A stretch of 64,000 bases of DNA, taken from contig JAXLTC010000001.1 of NCBI GenBank assembly GCA_046330255.1, positions 1,426,001 to 1,490,000 on the forward strand, read 5' to 3'. Shown here piece after piece: positions 15,708 to 23,885 of this stretch. The number at the start of each line of letters is the position of its first letter. The first letter of the stretch is position 1. A model generated the notes under the pieces. The model was not told where the DNA came from. It searched no databases and saw only the letters and a program-made list of their open reading frames with translations. This stretch comes from JBBSBL01 sp046330255 (GTDB lineage: Bacteria > Actinomycetota > Thermoleophilia > Solirubrobacterales > Solirubrobacteraceae). The translations under genes and the position numbers were made by a program.

Positions 15708-17204
15708 ATGCTGGCTCGGCTGATGACCGCGCGTCTCGCCGTCCCCGCTCGAGCGTGCTCCGCCCGGCCCGCCCGTGCCGTGCTCGCGCTCGCCGTCCTG
15801 GCGCTCTCGCTGCTCGCGCTCGCCGCTCCGGCGGCGGACGCCCACCACGGGCGCGCGGGCCTGGCGAGCGGCCCGCTCGCCCCGCTCGGCGACCAGGGCC
15901 GCTGGCTGACCGACGCGGCGGGCCGAGTCGTGCTGCTGCACGGGGTCAACGAGGTCGCCAAGTCGGCGCCCTACTACCCCGGGGCGTTCGGCTTCGGCGC
16001 GGACGACGCGCGCTTCATCGCGCGCCAGGGCTTCAACGCGGTGCGGCTGGGCGTCGAGTTCCAGGGTTTGATGCCCGAGCCGGGCCGGATCGACCGCGGC
16101 TACATCGAGGCGCTGGCGCGCACGGTGACCCAGCTCTCCCGCCGGCACGTGTTCGTGCTGCTCGACTTCCACCAGGACGGATTCGGCCCGCGCTACGGCG
16201 GCAACGGCTTCCCCGCCTGGATGAGCCTCGACGACGGGCTCCCCAACCCGCCCGGCGCGACGTTCCCGCTCTACTACATCCAGAACCCCGCGATGCAGCG
16301 GGCTTTCGAGAGCTTCTGGGCGAACCGGCCCGGACCGGGCGGCGTCGGGTTGCAGGACCGCTTCGTGGCAGGCCTGCGCGCGGTCGTCGCACGCTTCCGG
16401 CACGCGCCCTACGTGCTCGGCTACGAGCTGATGAACGAGCCGTGGCCGGGCGCCGACTGGCAGCCGTGCGCCACCGGCTGCCCGGCGCTGGAGGCAAGCC
16501 TGCTGGGGCCCTTCTACCGCAAGGCGACGGCGGCCGTGCGCGGCCTCACACGCCGCCAGCAGGTGCTGGTCGAGCCGTTCGTGCTGTTCAACTTCGGCCA
16601 GGGACCCACGTCGCTGCCCGGGCGCGGCACCGGCGACACGCTTTCGACGCACTCCTACGCGCTGAGCCCCGCGGGCGAGGACGCGGTCGTCGACCACTCG
16701 GTGGCGGCCGCGCAGCGTGACGGCGCGCCCGTGCTGCTGACGGAGTTCGGGGCGACGACCGACATCCCGACGCTCCAGCGGCTCACCTCCGGCTTCGACC
16801 GCGGGCTCGTGCCGTGGTTCTTCTGGGCCTACAACGAGGAGATCGTCACCGACCGCAGCGCGCCCGCCGGCCTCGCGACCGTCCGCAGCCTGGACGTGCT
16901 GAAGGCGCTCGCGCGTCCCTACCCGGCGGCGCTCGCGGGCACGCCCGAGTCGCTGGCATTCGATCCGGCGACGCGCGCGCTTGAGCTGCGCTACTCCACC
17001 ACGGGGCCCGGCGGGCGGCGCTACCGGCCGGGGACCGCGAGCGTAATCGCGATGCCGTCGCTCGCCTACCCGGACGGCTACGCCGCAACCGTGACCGGCG
17101 GTCGCGTCGCCTCGCGCCCGTGCGCGCGACGGCTGGTCGTGCTTGCGGCCCGCGGCGCGAGCGCCGTCACGGTGCGCGCGGCGCCGGCCGCCGGTTGCGG
17201 ATGA
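15708..17204 (+). CDS. Secreted glycoside hydrolase family 5, endoglycoceramidase-like
   Basis: About 498 residues with a long signal peptide (hydrophobic core AVLALAVLALSLLALAA, cleavage near ADAHH). The (beta/alpha)8 catalytic domain shows LLHGVNEVAKSAPYYP, the acid/base in YELMNEPWPG (E about 244) and the nucleophile in LLTEFGATTD (E about 346). NEPWP and the overall order match endoglycoceramidase-type GH5 (GH5_29-like) rather than cellulases. The last ~90 residues form a small beta domain. The substrate could be a glycolipid or another beta-glycoside. The start is uncertain between ATGs at 15708 and 15723; both give a good signal peptide. The following GNAT gene overlaps the stop by four bases. 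Confidence 0.82.
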   Translation: MLARLMTARLAVPARACSARPARAVLALAVLALSLLALAAPAADAHHGRAGLASGPLAPLGDQGRWLTDAAGRVVLLHGVNEVAKSAPYYPGAFGFGADDARFIARQGFNAVRLGVEFQGLMPEPGRIDRGYIEALARTVTQLSRRHVFVLLDFHQDGFGPRYGGNGFPAWMSLDDGLPNPPGATFPLYYIQNPAMQRAFESFWANRPGPGGVGLQDRFVAGLRAVVARFRHAPYVLGYELMNEPWPGADWQPCATGCPALEASLLGPFYRKATAAVRGLTRRQQVLVEPFVLFNFGQGPTSLPGRGTGDTLSTHSYALSPAGEDAVVDHSVAAAQRDGAPVLLTEFGATTDIPTLQRLTSGFDRGLVPWFFWAYNEEIVTDRSAPAGLATVRSLDVLKALARPYPAALAGTPESLAFDPATRALELRYSTTGPGGRRYRPGTASVIAMPSLAYPDGYAATVTGGRVASRPCARRLVVLAARGASAVTVRAAPAAGCG

Positions 17205-17806
17205 GCGACGCTCCGCGGACCGGGCCTGCGCCGGGCGCGCGATCGGCGCATGGAGACGCTGCCTCGCTCCCGCGCCGGCGTCTCGCGCGTCCGGCGGACG
17301 CGGAGCGGATCTCGACGCTCATGCGCCGGTCCACGCGGGAGCACTTCCAGCGCTTCTACGACGAGCGCCAGACGGCGAGCGGAGCGGTCCACATCGCGCA
17401 CCTCGACATGCGCCTGATCGAGGACGGGACGTACTTCGTCCACGAGGCGGAGGACGAGATCGTCGCCTGCGGGGGATGGAGCAGGCGGGCCAAGCTCTAC
17501 ACGGGCTCCGGCCGCGGCGAGGACGACGACCGCCTGCTCGACCCGGCGACGGAGGCGGCGCGCGTGCGCGCCATGTTCGTGCGCGCCGACTGGGCGCGGC
17601 GAGGCCTCGGGCGCGCGATCCTCGGCGCCTGCGAGCGCGCGGCTCGCGCCGAAGGATTCCGGGACCTGGTTCTCGTCGCGACGCTGCCCGGCGAGCAGCT
17701 CTACCGGGCGGTCGGATTCCGCGAGCGCGAGCGCCTGCAGGTGACGATGCCGGACGGCGTCTCGGTCGAGGGCGTGCTGATGGAGCGCGCGATCTCGGCG
17801 GGCTAG
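17201..17806 (+). CDS. GNAT-family N-acetyltransferase
   Basis: 201 residues. The acetyl-CoA loop is visible as MFVRADWARRGLGRAIL, followed by the usual LYRAVGFRERERLQV motif of the last strand-helix pair. The ATG overlaps the GH5 stop as ATGA, so translation is probably coupled. The N-terminal 30 residues are low-complexity. The acceptor substrate is unknown. The pairing with a secreted glycosidase is probably just operon sharing. Confidence 0.85.
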   Translation: MSDAPRTGPAPGARSAHGDAASLPRRRLARPADAERISTLMRRSTREHFQRFYDERQTASGAVHIAHLDMRLIEDGTYFVHEAEDEIVACGGWSRRAKLYTGSGRGEDDDRLLDPATEAARVRAMFVRADWARRGLGRAILGACERAARAEGFRDLVLVATLPGEQLYRAVGFRERERLQVTMPDGVSVEGVLMERAISAG

Positions 17807-17816
17807 GCCGGCGACC

Positions 17817-18350
17817 GTGTACCGCGTCCTGCTGCTGCGCGGCGTCAACCTCGGCCCGAGCCGGCGCATATCGATGCCGCGGCTGCGCGAGCTGCTCGCA
17901 GCGGCGGGCCACGAGGACGTGCGCACCTACGTCCAGAGCGGCAACGTCGTGCTGCGCAGCGAGCGGTCCCCGGATCGCCTCGCGCGCGAGTGCGAGACCG
18001 TGATCGCCGCGGGGACGGGCCTGGAGGTGAAGGTGGTCGCGCGCACCGCGCGGGAGCTGGAGGACGTGGTCGAGCGCAACCCACTCGCGGCGGTGGCCGC
18101 CCACCCGAAGCTCCACTACGTCTGCTTCCTGTCGGGCGAGCCGGAGGCGGGCGCGGTCGCCGAGCTCGACGCGCTCGCGACCGGAGGCGAGCGGCTAGTC
18201 GCGGCGGGGCGTGAGCTCCACGCCTGGTTCCCGAACGGGTCGGCGCGCTCGAAGCTCGCCTCGCGAATGGCGGATCCGCGCCTCGGGGTGACAGCCACGG
18301 CGCGCAACTGGCGGACGGTCACCGCGCTGCTCGAGATGACGCGCGCCTAG
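17817..18350 (+). CDS. DUF1697-family protein
   Basis: 177 residues with the family's strong N-terminal signature YRVLLLRGVNLG, followed by the YVQSGNVVLRS segment and C-terminal SKLASRMADPRLGVTATARNWRTV. The fold is small alpha/beta and cytosolic; no reaction is established. The GTG start lies 10 bases after the GNAT stop, so the three genes GH5-GNAT-DUF1697 look like one transcript. The transcript then runs into the gene-free region with palindromic elements. Confidence 0.88.
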   Translation: MYRVLLLRGVNLGPSRRISMPRLRELLAAAGHEDVRTYVQSGNVVLRSERSPDRLARECETVIAAGTGLEVKVVARTARELEDVVERNPLAAVAAHPKLHYVCFLSGEPEAGAVAELDALATGGERLVAAGRELHAWFPNGSARSKLASRMADPRLGVTATARNWRTVTALLEMTRA

Positions 18351-18440
18351 CCGAGCTGCCGGCGGGCTCGGTGGCGGCTCGGGTTGCCCGGGTTGAGCTC
18401 GGTGGGTCCGGGGTCATTCGTGGTCCGGGCGGGCGACCTG

Positions 18441-18472
18441 TCACGCCGCGAACTGCGGTTGGGAAGGGGGCG
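18441..18472. repeat. Solitary end of the palindromic element family (copy C-prime)
   Basis: The core CGAACTGCGGTTGGGAAG matches the right ends of copies A and D when read on the same strand (D has GAACGGCATCTTGGGAAG). It lies 125 bases from copy C in the same 494-base gene-free region, so it may be the outer boundary of a longer composite element. Apart from these repeats I see nothing coding in 18351-18844. Confidence 0.5.
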
Positions 18473-18596
18473 TTTCCGCGGTCGGTTCGGGCGGAGCGCC
18501 CTGAGGCGCTGGTCCGGCGTCGGCCCCCGATCCGAGCGCTTGGCCAGCGCCTGGGTTGCGCTATGGCGCTGCGGGATGCCCGTTGCGCTGCGAGGT

Positions 18597-18742
18597 GCGG
18601 CAACGAAGGAGTCATCTCGCGCTCGCGGAGGACGCGCCAGTCGCGAGACTCGCCTTTGCCGCGATTATTGCTGTCAACTCGAATCTCGCGAAGCGGCCGC
18701 CGGCGCCCGGCTTCTTCGTTGCCGCCGTTCGTCACGACCCAC
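18597..18742 (-). repeat. Intergenic palindromic element, copy C (with 49-nt hairpin)
   Basis: Bounded by near-perfect terminal inverted repeats: GCGGCAACGAAGGAG at 18597-18611, and the complement of GCGGCAACGAAGAAG at the right end. On the minus strand, 18690-18642 is a 49-nt stem-loop, exactly as long as in copies A and B. Its stem is CGCGAGATTCG / CGAGTCTCGCG. Inner stem bases differ from copy A on both sides, preserving pairing. It lies between convergent genes (DUF1697 and the anti-sigma factor). Confidence 0.75.
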
Positions 18743-18844
18743 GCCCGCGATGAGCGTGCGGAGCGCCCGGCGCGGCGCTGGTCGAGCCGTCGCCGGCGTC
18801 GGGCCGGCGTCGGCCGGCGTTCACCAGCCCAGCTGGCAGGACCC

Positions 18845-19099
18845 CTACGGCGCCTGCGGCGGGCCCGCCCCGCCCGCGACCAGGGCGCTCAGGCTCGCGT
18901 GGTCCTCCGCGCAGGCCGGGCAGCCGCGCAGGTGCGCCCGCATGCCCGGGGATCCCGCCTCCGCGTCGGCGCCCGCCAGCTCGGCCTCCACGTAGCGGTC
19001 GAGCTGCTCGAAGCACTCCTCGCACGAGAGCTCCGGGCCGAGCGGTCCCAGCAGCGCGCCGAGCATCTCGTTCGGGTCCCGGCTCCTGTCCCCAGTCAT
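18845..19099 (-). CDS. Putative zinc-binding anti-sigma factor
   Basis: 84 residues with the ZAS-type signature H56-x3-C60-x2-C63 (HLRGCPAC) and an N-terminal pair CEEC at 26-29 that may complete the site. No transmembrane segment is present, so this is a soluble anti-sigma factor of the redox/zinc type. Its ATG overlaps the stop of the sigma-factor gene (ATGA), which implies coupled, near-stoichiometric synthesis. It probably binds and restrains the sigma factor until its thiols are oxidised. The assignment rests on the motif plus the neighbour. Confidence 0.8.
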   Translation of the reverse strand: MTGDRSRDPNEMLGALLGPLGPELSCEECFEQLDRYVEAELAGADAEAGSPGMRAHLRGCPACAEDHASLSALVAGGAGPPQAP

Positions 19100-19722
19100 C
19101 GCGGTCCCCCCTGCGAATCGAGCTGGTGCCCCTGCTCGGCGAGCCGCGCGCGCAGCTTGCGGCGCGCGTCGTGCAGGGTCTTGTAGAGCGCGCCGCGGGT
19201 GGTCGCGAGCCGCTCCGCGAGCACGTCGATCGGCACGTCGTTGAGCGTGATCGCGACGAGCACCGAGCGCTGGCGCTCGGTCAGCGCCTCATCGATCGCG
19301 CGACCCACGGCGCCGAGCAGCTCCGCGGCCTCGGCGCCCGTCTGCGTCGAGTCGCGGGCGCCCGCGAGCCGCGCCAGCCCGTCCTCCTCGAGCGGCACCT
19401 CGCGCGCCTGCCAGGCGCGCCGGCGCACCTTCACGGCGGCCTCGAGCAACGCGAACTTGTACGCCCAGGTCGTGAAGCGGCTCTCGCCGCGGTAGCCGTC
19501 CAGCTTGGCGAGCACGGCCATCAGCGCGTCGTCCGCCGCCTGTGTGGCGAGGTCGTCGCGGTCGCCGCCACCGCCGCGGCGCGCGACCTCGAACCGCGCG
19601 GCGCGCAACAGCAACTCGTGGAGTCGCTCGACGGCCGCGCGGCGTGTCTCGCCCTCGCCGCCCAGCGCCTGCAGCCAGCGTGCGGACTCCGGGTCGGGAG
19701 CGAGGACGGACGATGCGGACAT
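19096..19722 (-). CDS. ECF-type RNA polymerase sigma factor
   Basis: 208 residues. Region 2 is visible at about 66-97 (DDALMAVLAKLDGYRGESRF then TTWAYKFALLEA), including the RFTTWAYK core-binding/-10 recognition motif. Region 4 lies at about 140-195 (LTERQRSVLVAITLNDVPID ... LATTRGALYKTLHDARRKLR). A linker without extra domains joins them. The ATG at 19722 was chosen because the open frame upstream is not protein-like. Together with the overlapping zinc anti-sigma gene it forms a regulatory pair. An inverted repeat stands in the divergent gap towards folE, but whether it is the sigma factor's own target cannot be told. Confidence 0.88.
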   Translation of the reverse strand: MSASSVLAPDPESARWLQALGGEGETRRAAVERLHELLLRAARFEVARRGGGGDRDDLATQAADDALMAVLAKLDGYRGESRFTTWAYKFALLEAAVKVRRRAWQAREVPLEEDGLARLAGARDSTQTGAEAAELLGAVGRAIDEALTERQRSVLVAITLNDVPIDVLAERLATTRGALYKTLHDARRKLRARLAEQGHQLDSQGGPR

Positions 19723-19816
19723 GGCCAGCGCTCCTGCGTCGGAGCGGGGAGGCAGGCTAACAGCGAGCGGAGGGGCGATGACGGGTGCCACGTCGTATCT
19801 GCGTCACGGGCGCCGC

Positions 19817-19849
19817 CGGTCTTACCCGCGGAAGGCGAGGTAAGAACCG
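19817..19849. promoter_or_regulatory. Inverted repeat in the sigma/folE divergent region
   Basis: CGGTCTTACC at 19817-19826 pairs with GGTAAGAACCG at 19839-19849, a 10-bp inverted repeat with one bulged A and a 12-base centre. It lies 26 bases before folE and about 95 bases from the sigma-factor start. It could be an operator for either gene or a folE leader hairpin. No clear Shine-Dalgarno precedes folE. Confidence 0.4.
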
Positions 19850-19874
19850 GGCGCGGCGGGACGCATACCCATAG

Positions 19875-20504
19875 ATGAGCGAATCCCCGCGCATAGTCGG
19901 CCTCGCCGCAGCCGGCGATCCCGGCGCCGGCCCTGCGCCGCGGACGATCGACCACGCCGCGCTGCGGCGGGCGACGGGTGATCTGCTGAGCGCGCTCGGG
20001 GCCGACGTCCACTCCGAGGGCCTGGCGGAGACTCCGCGCAGGGTCGCCGATGCGCTGACCGAGCTGTTGACGCCGCAGCCGTTCCGCGCCACCACCTTCC
20101 CGAACGACGACGGCTATGACGAGCTCGTCGTCGCGCAGGGCATCCCGTTCCACTCGCTGTGCATGCACCACCTGCTGCCGTTCCACGGCGTCGCCCACGT
20201 CGGCTACCTGCCCGGCGAGCGCATCATCGGGCTCAGCAAGCTAGGCCGCGTGGTCGAGCTGTTCGCCCGCGACCTCCAGGTGCAGGAGCGACTGACCACC
20301 CAGATCGCGCGCTGGCTGCTCGACGAGCTCGATCCGAAGGGCGTCGGAGTGGTGCTCGAGGCCGAGCATCTGTGCATGTCGCTGCGCGGCGTGCAGAAGC
20401 CGGGGGCGCGAACCGTGACCTCCGCGCTGCACGGGCTCGTGCGCGACGACGCGCGAACGCGCCAGGAGTTCCTGGCGCTCACCGGGCGGGGCGCCGGCCT
20501 CTGA
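19875..20504 (+). CDS. folE: GTP cyclohydrolase I (FolE)
   Basis: Converts GTP to 7,8-dihydroneopterin triphosphate, the first step of folate/tetrahydropterin synthesis; cytosolic decamer. 209 residues, the normal size. Zinc ligands are visible: C96 and H99 in HSLCMHHLLPF and C167 in EHLCMSLRG. The GTP-binding segment GYLPGERIIGLSKLGRVVE and the QVQERLTTQIA helix are intact. Most FolE have CEHH where this protein has CMHH. The ATG at 19875 lacks a recognisable ribosome binding site, so the mRNA may be leaderless. It is divergent from the sigma-factor gene. Confidence 0.95.
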   Translation: MSESPRIVGLAAAGDPGAGPAPRTIDHAALRRATGDLLSALGADVHSEGLAETPRRVADALTELLTPQPFRATTFPNDDGYDELVVAQGIPFHSLCMHHLLPFHGVAHVGYLPGERIIGLSKLGRVVELFARDLQVQERLTTQIARWLLDELDPKGVGVVLEAEHLCMSLRGVQKPGARTVTSALHGLVRDDARTRQEFLALTGRGAGL

Positions 20505-20628
20505 GCGTGCGGCTCGCCGCGGCGGGCGCCCGGTTGGTCCGGTCAGCGACCTTCTACGATCCTTCACCGTGCCGGTGCGGGGGGCTGGGCCGCCGGCGCC
20601 GGTCGCTGCCGCCCTACGGGGTCCCGCG

Positions 20629-22212
20629 ATGAGCTCCGGTCGCGGGCGCCGTCCAACCATGATGCGAGACGACAGCCAGGAACAAGCGGGCGGCTCACCG
20701 GGCGCCACTCCCTCGGCGGCCGCGCCCGCGGGCGATCGCGCTCGCTGGATCGCGCTGGTCGTGCTGTGCACCGGGATGCTGATGATCGTGCTCGACGCGA
20801 CCGTCGTGAACGTCGCGCTGCCCTCGATCCAGAACGATCTCGGCTTCTCGCAGTCGAGCCTCGCGTGGGTGGTCAACGCCTACCTGATCGCGTTCGGCGG
20901 CCTGCTGCTGCTCGCCGGCCGCCTCGGGGACCTGATCTCGCGGCGAGGGGTCTTCTTCTCCGGCCTGGGTGTCTTCACGGTCGCGTCGCTGCTTTGCGGG
21001 ATGGCGCAGAGCCAGGAGATGCTGGTCGCCGCGCGGTTCGTCCAGGGGATCGGCGGGGCGATGACCTCGGCGGTGGTCCTCGGGATGATCGTGACGATGT
21101 TCCCGGCGCCGCGCGAGCAGGCCAAGGCGATCGGCATCTACGCCTTCGTCGCCTCCGCGGGCGGCTCGATCGGGCTGCTCGCCGGCGGCGTCATCACCGA
21201 GACGATCAGCTGGCACTGGATCTTCTTCGTGAACATCCCGATCGGCATCGCGACGGCCGTGCTCGCCATGCGCCTGCTGGACCGCGACCGCGGTGTCGGC
21301 TTCGGCCACGGGGCGGACTTCCTCGGCGCGGCGCTGATCACCAGCTCGCTGATGCTCGGCGTCTACACGATCGTCAAGCCGGCCGCCGAGGACGGCTGGG
21401 GCGCGGGGAGCACGCTCGGGCTCGGCGCCGTCTCGCTGGCCCTGCTGGTCGCGTTCGTGGTGCGCGAGGCCACGGCCCGCAACCCGCTGATCCCCCTGCG
21501 GATCTTCCGCTCGCGCAACGTCTCGGGGGCGAACGTCGTCCAGGCCCTGACCGTGGCCGGGATGTTCGCGATGTTCTTCCTCGGCTCGCTGTACATGCAG
21601 CGGGTCCTCGGCTACGACCCGCTGGAGATCGGGCTCGCCTTCCTCCCCGCGACGATCGTGATGGGCACGCTCTCGATCCGCTACTCCGAGCGGCTGATCA
21701 TGCGCTTCGGCGCCCGGACGACGCTGATCCCGGGCCTGGTGCTGATCGGCGTCGGGCTGCTGCTGCTCTGCCGCGCGCCGGTCGACGGCACCTACGCGAC
21801 CGACCTGCTGCCCTCGATGATCCTCCTGGGCGGCGGGATGGGCGCGGTGTTCCCCGCGCTGATGACACTCGCGATGTCCGGCGCGACGCAGGCCGACGCG
21901 GGGCTGGCCTCCGGGCTTGTCAACACGACCGTGCAGGTCGGCGGGGCGCTGGGCCTGGCCGTCCTGGCGACCCTCTCGGCATCCCGCACCGAGCACCTCA
22001 CCGCCGCCGGCAAGACGACGGCGCAGGCCCTGACCGGCGGCTACCACCTCGCCTTCCTGATCGGCGCGGCGCTCGTCGGCGCGGCGATCGTGGTCGCCCT
22101 GACCGTGCTCGAGCCGGAGCCGGCTCACGCGCGCGAGGGCCTGGACGAGGGCGCGGAGCGCGACGCCGCCGCGGACGGCCGCCCCGAGCCGGCCTACTCC
22201 GAGGCCGGCTGA
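20629..22212 (+). CDS. MFS drug:H+ antiporter-2 (DHA2) family transporter
   Basis: About 527 residues with 14 predicted membrane helices. Diagnostic motifs: LDATVVNVALPSIQ in helix 1 (motif D1 of DHA2), the cytoplasmic loop GRLGDLISRRGVF (motif A), and WHWIFFVNIPIG (motif C region/helix 6). The C-terminal 40 residues are acidic and hydrophilic. Predicted to export lipophilic drugs or metabolites using the proton gradient. Start candidates are ATGs at 20629, 20659 and 20662; none has a convincing ribosome binding site. No neighbouring TetR/MarR regulator is seen. Confidence 0.9.
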   Translation: MSSGRGRRPTMMRDDSQEQAGGSPGATPSAAAPAGDRARWIALVVLCTGMLMIVLDATVVNVALPSIQNDLGFSQSSLAWVVNAYLIAFGGLLLLAGRLGDLISRRGVFFSGLGVFTVASLLCGMAQSQEMLVAARFVQGIGGAMTSAVVLGMIVTMFPAPREQAKAIGIYAFVASAGGSIGLLAGGVITETISWHWIFFVNIPIGIATAVLAMRLLDRDRGVGFGHGADFLGAALITSSLMLGVYTIVKPAAEDGWGAGSTLGLGAVSLALLVAFVVREATARNPLIPLRIFRSRNVSGANVVQALTVAGMFAMFFLGSLYMQRVLGYDPLEIGLAFLPATIVMGTLSIRYSERLIMRFGARTTLIPGLVLIGVGLLLLCRAPVDGTYATDLLPSMILLGGGMGAVFPALMTLAMSGATQADAGLASGLVNTTVQVGGALGLAVLATLSASRTEHLTAAGKTTAQALTGGYHLAFLIGAALVGAAIVVALTVLEPEPAHAREGLDEGAERDAAADGRPEPAYSEAG

Positions 22213-22224
22213 GCGCGGCCCGGC

Positions 22225-22497
22225 TCAGGCCGCCGCGAAGCGCTTCTCGGCGCGGGCGCGGCGCTTGGCGGCCTCGACCTCGCGGTCCTTCGGCGGCGCG
22301 GTGGTGACCAGGCCGTCGAGGAGGCGGCCCGTCGCCGCGGCGACCTCGTCCACTGCGCGCTCGAACGCCTCGGCGTTCGCGCGCGAGGGCTTCGCCGAGC
22401 CGCTTATCTTGCGCACGTACTGGAGGGCGGCCTCGCGGACCTCCTCCTCGCTCGCCGGCGGATCGAAGTTGTGCAGGGTCCGGATGTTTCGGCACAT
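22225..22497 (-). CDS. DUF2277-family small protein
   Basis: 90 residues starting MCRNIRTLHNFDPPAS, the strongly conserved signature of DUF2277. It is followed by ATEEEVREAALQYVRKISG-like helices and SRANAEAFERAVDEV, then a basic tail. Cytosolic and helical; the function is unestablished. It ends convergently with the MFS gene, 12 bases apart, and is followed downstream by nothing on its strand. Confidence 0.92.
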   Translation of the reverse strand: MCRNIRTLHNFDPPASEEEVREAALQYVRKISGSAKPSRANAEAFERAVDEVAAATGRLLDGLVTTAPPKDREVEAAKRRARAEKRFAAA

Positions 22498-22520
22498 GCG
22501 CCGAGCCTAGCGGGGAGGGC

Positions 22521-22994
22521 TCAGCGCTCCTCGCCGGCCAGCAGGTCCATCAGCAGGGCGTCGCGCCAGCCGCCCCCACCGGGGACCAGCTCGTAGGCCC
22601 GCATCACCCCGACCGGCCGGAATCCGATGCGCTCGTATATTCCGATCGCGCGCTCGTTGGCGACGGCGGGGTCGATCGTGATGCGGTGATGGCCGCGCTC
22701 GTCGATCAGGTGGCGCACGACGCGGCGCACGGCCTCGGTCCCGATGCCGCGACCGTGAAGCGCCGGATCGACGAAGAGGTCGATCGCCGCCCAGCGGAAG
22801 CGCGGATAGATCTCCTCCTCGTACTGGATCAGCCCGGCGACGGCGCGGTCGACCTCGATCACGAGACGCCCGACGTCCAACTCGTCCGAGGGGAACTCCG
22901 GGTGCGGCTCGCCCCACCAGCGCGCCACCTCCGGCGTGGCGTGGATGCGCCGCAGCTCGGGCACGTCGTCCGGGGCGAGCGGGCGGAGTTCCAT
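22521..22994 (-). CDS. GNAT-family N-acetyltransferase (AacA4/RimJ-like branch)
   Basis: 157 residues from MELRPLAPDDVPELRR, a typical GNAT opening. The acetyl-CoA loop is DLFVDPALHGRGIGTEAVR, followed by HHRITIDPAVANERAIGIY and GFRPVGVMRAYE. This order matches aminoglycoside 6'-acetyltransferase-like and RimJ/RimL-like enzymes. Resistance should not be assumed from homology alone. An in-frame ATG at 23015 would add seven residues. The gene is divergent from the hydrolase at 23061. Confidence 0.87.
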   Translation of the reverse strand: MELRPLAPDDVPELRRIHATPEVARWWGEPHPEFPSDELDVGRLVIEVDRAVAGLIQYEEEIYPRFRWAAIDLFVDPALHGRGIGTEAVRRVVRHLIDERGHHRITIDPAVANERAIGIYERIGFRPVGVMRAYELVPGGGGWRDALLMDLLAGEER

Positions 22995-23060
22995 GGCGAG
23001 GCTCTCGCGGGTCATGGCGAGGAGCTTCGCATGGCCGTGGCGGCGCGGAGGCCGGGTAGC

Positions 23061-23885
23061 GTGTCCCGCGAGGTGACGTCCGTGCCGGCGTTCGAAACGG
23101 TCGAGCTGGAAGGGCGGCTGCGGCTGCCGTGCGTGCTGCAGGGAGATCCCGCCGGCGTTCCAGTCGTGCTGCTGCACGCCTACGGCGACTCGTGGCGCTC
23201 GTTCGAGCTCCTGCTCGCCCGGCTGCCGCCCGCGCTGCGTGCGGTCGCCTACACGCAGCGCGGGCACGGGGACGCCTCGAAGCCCCGTGCGGGCTACCGG
23301 ATGCAGGACGGCGTCCACGACCTCGCCGGGCTGATGGACGCGATCGGCCTCGAGCGGGCCGTTCTCGCCGGAAGCTCGAGCGGCGGCTACGTCGCGCAGC
23401 GCTTCGCGGTCGAGCACCCGGAGCGCACCGCCGGGCTCTTCCTGATCGCCACGCCGCGCACGCTCCGGCGCACGCCGCCCGCGCTGCTCGAGGAGGTCTC
23501 CCGGCTGCGGGACCCGGTCGACCGCGAGTGGGTGCGCGACCTGCTGGATGCCTGCGTGCACGTGCAGCCGCCGGCCGACTTCATGGACGCGATGGCGCGG
23601 GAGAGCCGCAAGGTCCCGGCTCGGGTCTGGAGAGCGGCGCTGAAGGGACTCGTCGAAGCGCCGGCGCCCACCGAGCTCGGCGCGATCACGGCGCCGACGC
23701 TCGTCGTCGCCGGCGAGCGCGACGCGCTGCTGCCGGCCGCAGAGCCCGGGGCGCTCGCGGCGGCGATCCCGGGGGCGCGCCTGGTGGTCTATCCGGAGAC
23801 GGGCCACATGCCCCACTGGGAGCGCCCGGAGCGAGTGGCGCGCGACCTGGTGGCGTTCGCGGGGCGACGGAAGGCGGGAATCTAG
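23061..23885 (+). CDS. Alpha/beta-fold hydrolase
   Basis: 274 residues. Oxyanion region VLLHAYGDSW, nucleophile elbow GSSSGGY (Ser at the G-x-S-x-G centre), an acid in AGERDALLP, and the catalytic His in ETGHMPHWERPE. The triad is therefore complete Ser-Asp-His. Esterase or lactonase activity is plausible; the substrate is unknown. The GTG at 23061 is preceded by GGAGG at nine bases; GTGs at 23073 and 23082 are alternatives. Its 3' end overlaps the next, convergent hydrolase gene by four bases. Confidence 0.86.
   Translation: MSREVTSVPAFETVELEGRLRLPCVLQGDPAGVPVVLLHAYGDSWRSFELLLARLPPALRAVAYTQRGHGDASKPRAGYRMQDGVHDLAGLMDAIGLERAVLAGSSSGGYVAQRFAVEHPERTAGLFLIATPRTLRRTPPALLEEVSRLRDPVDREWVRDLLDACVHVQPPADFMDAMARESRKVPARVWRAALKGLVEAPAPTELGAITAPTLVVAGERDALLPAAEPGALAAAIPGARLVVYPETGHMPHWERPERVARDLVAFAGRRKAGI

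Noticed and set aside
18319..18735. Possible 138-residue minus-strand gene in the gene-free region
   Set aside because: Ser/Arg/Pro-rich with no recognisable motif and running through element C; the codon pattern is not that of the neighbours.
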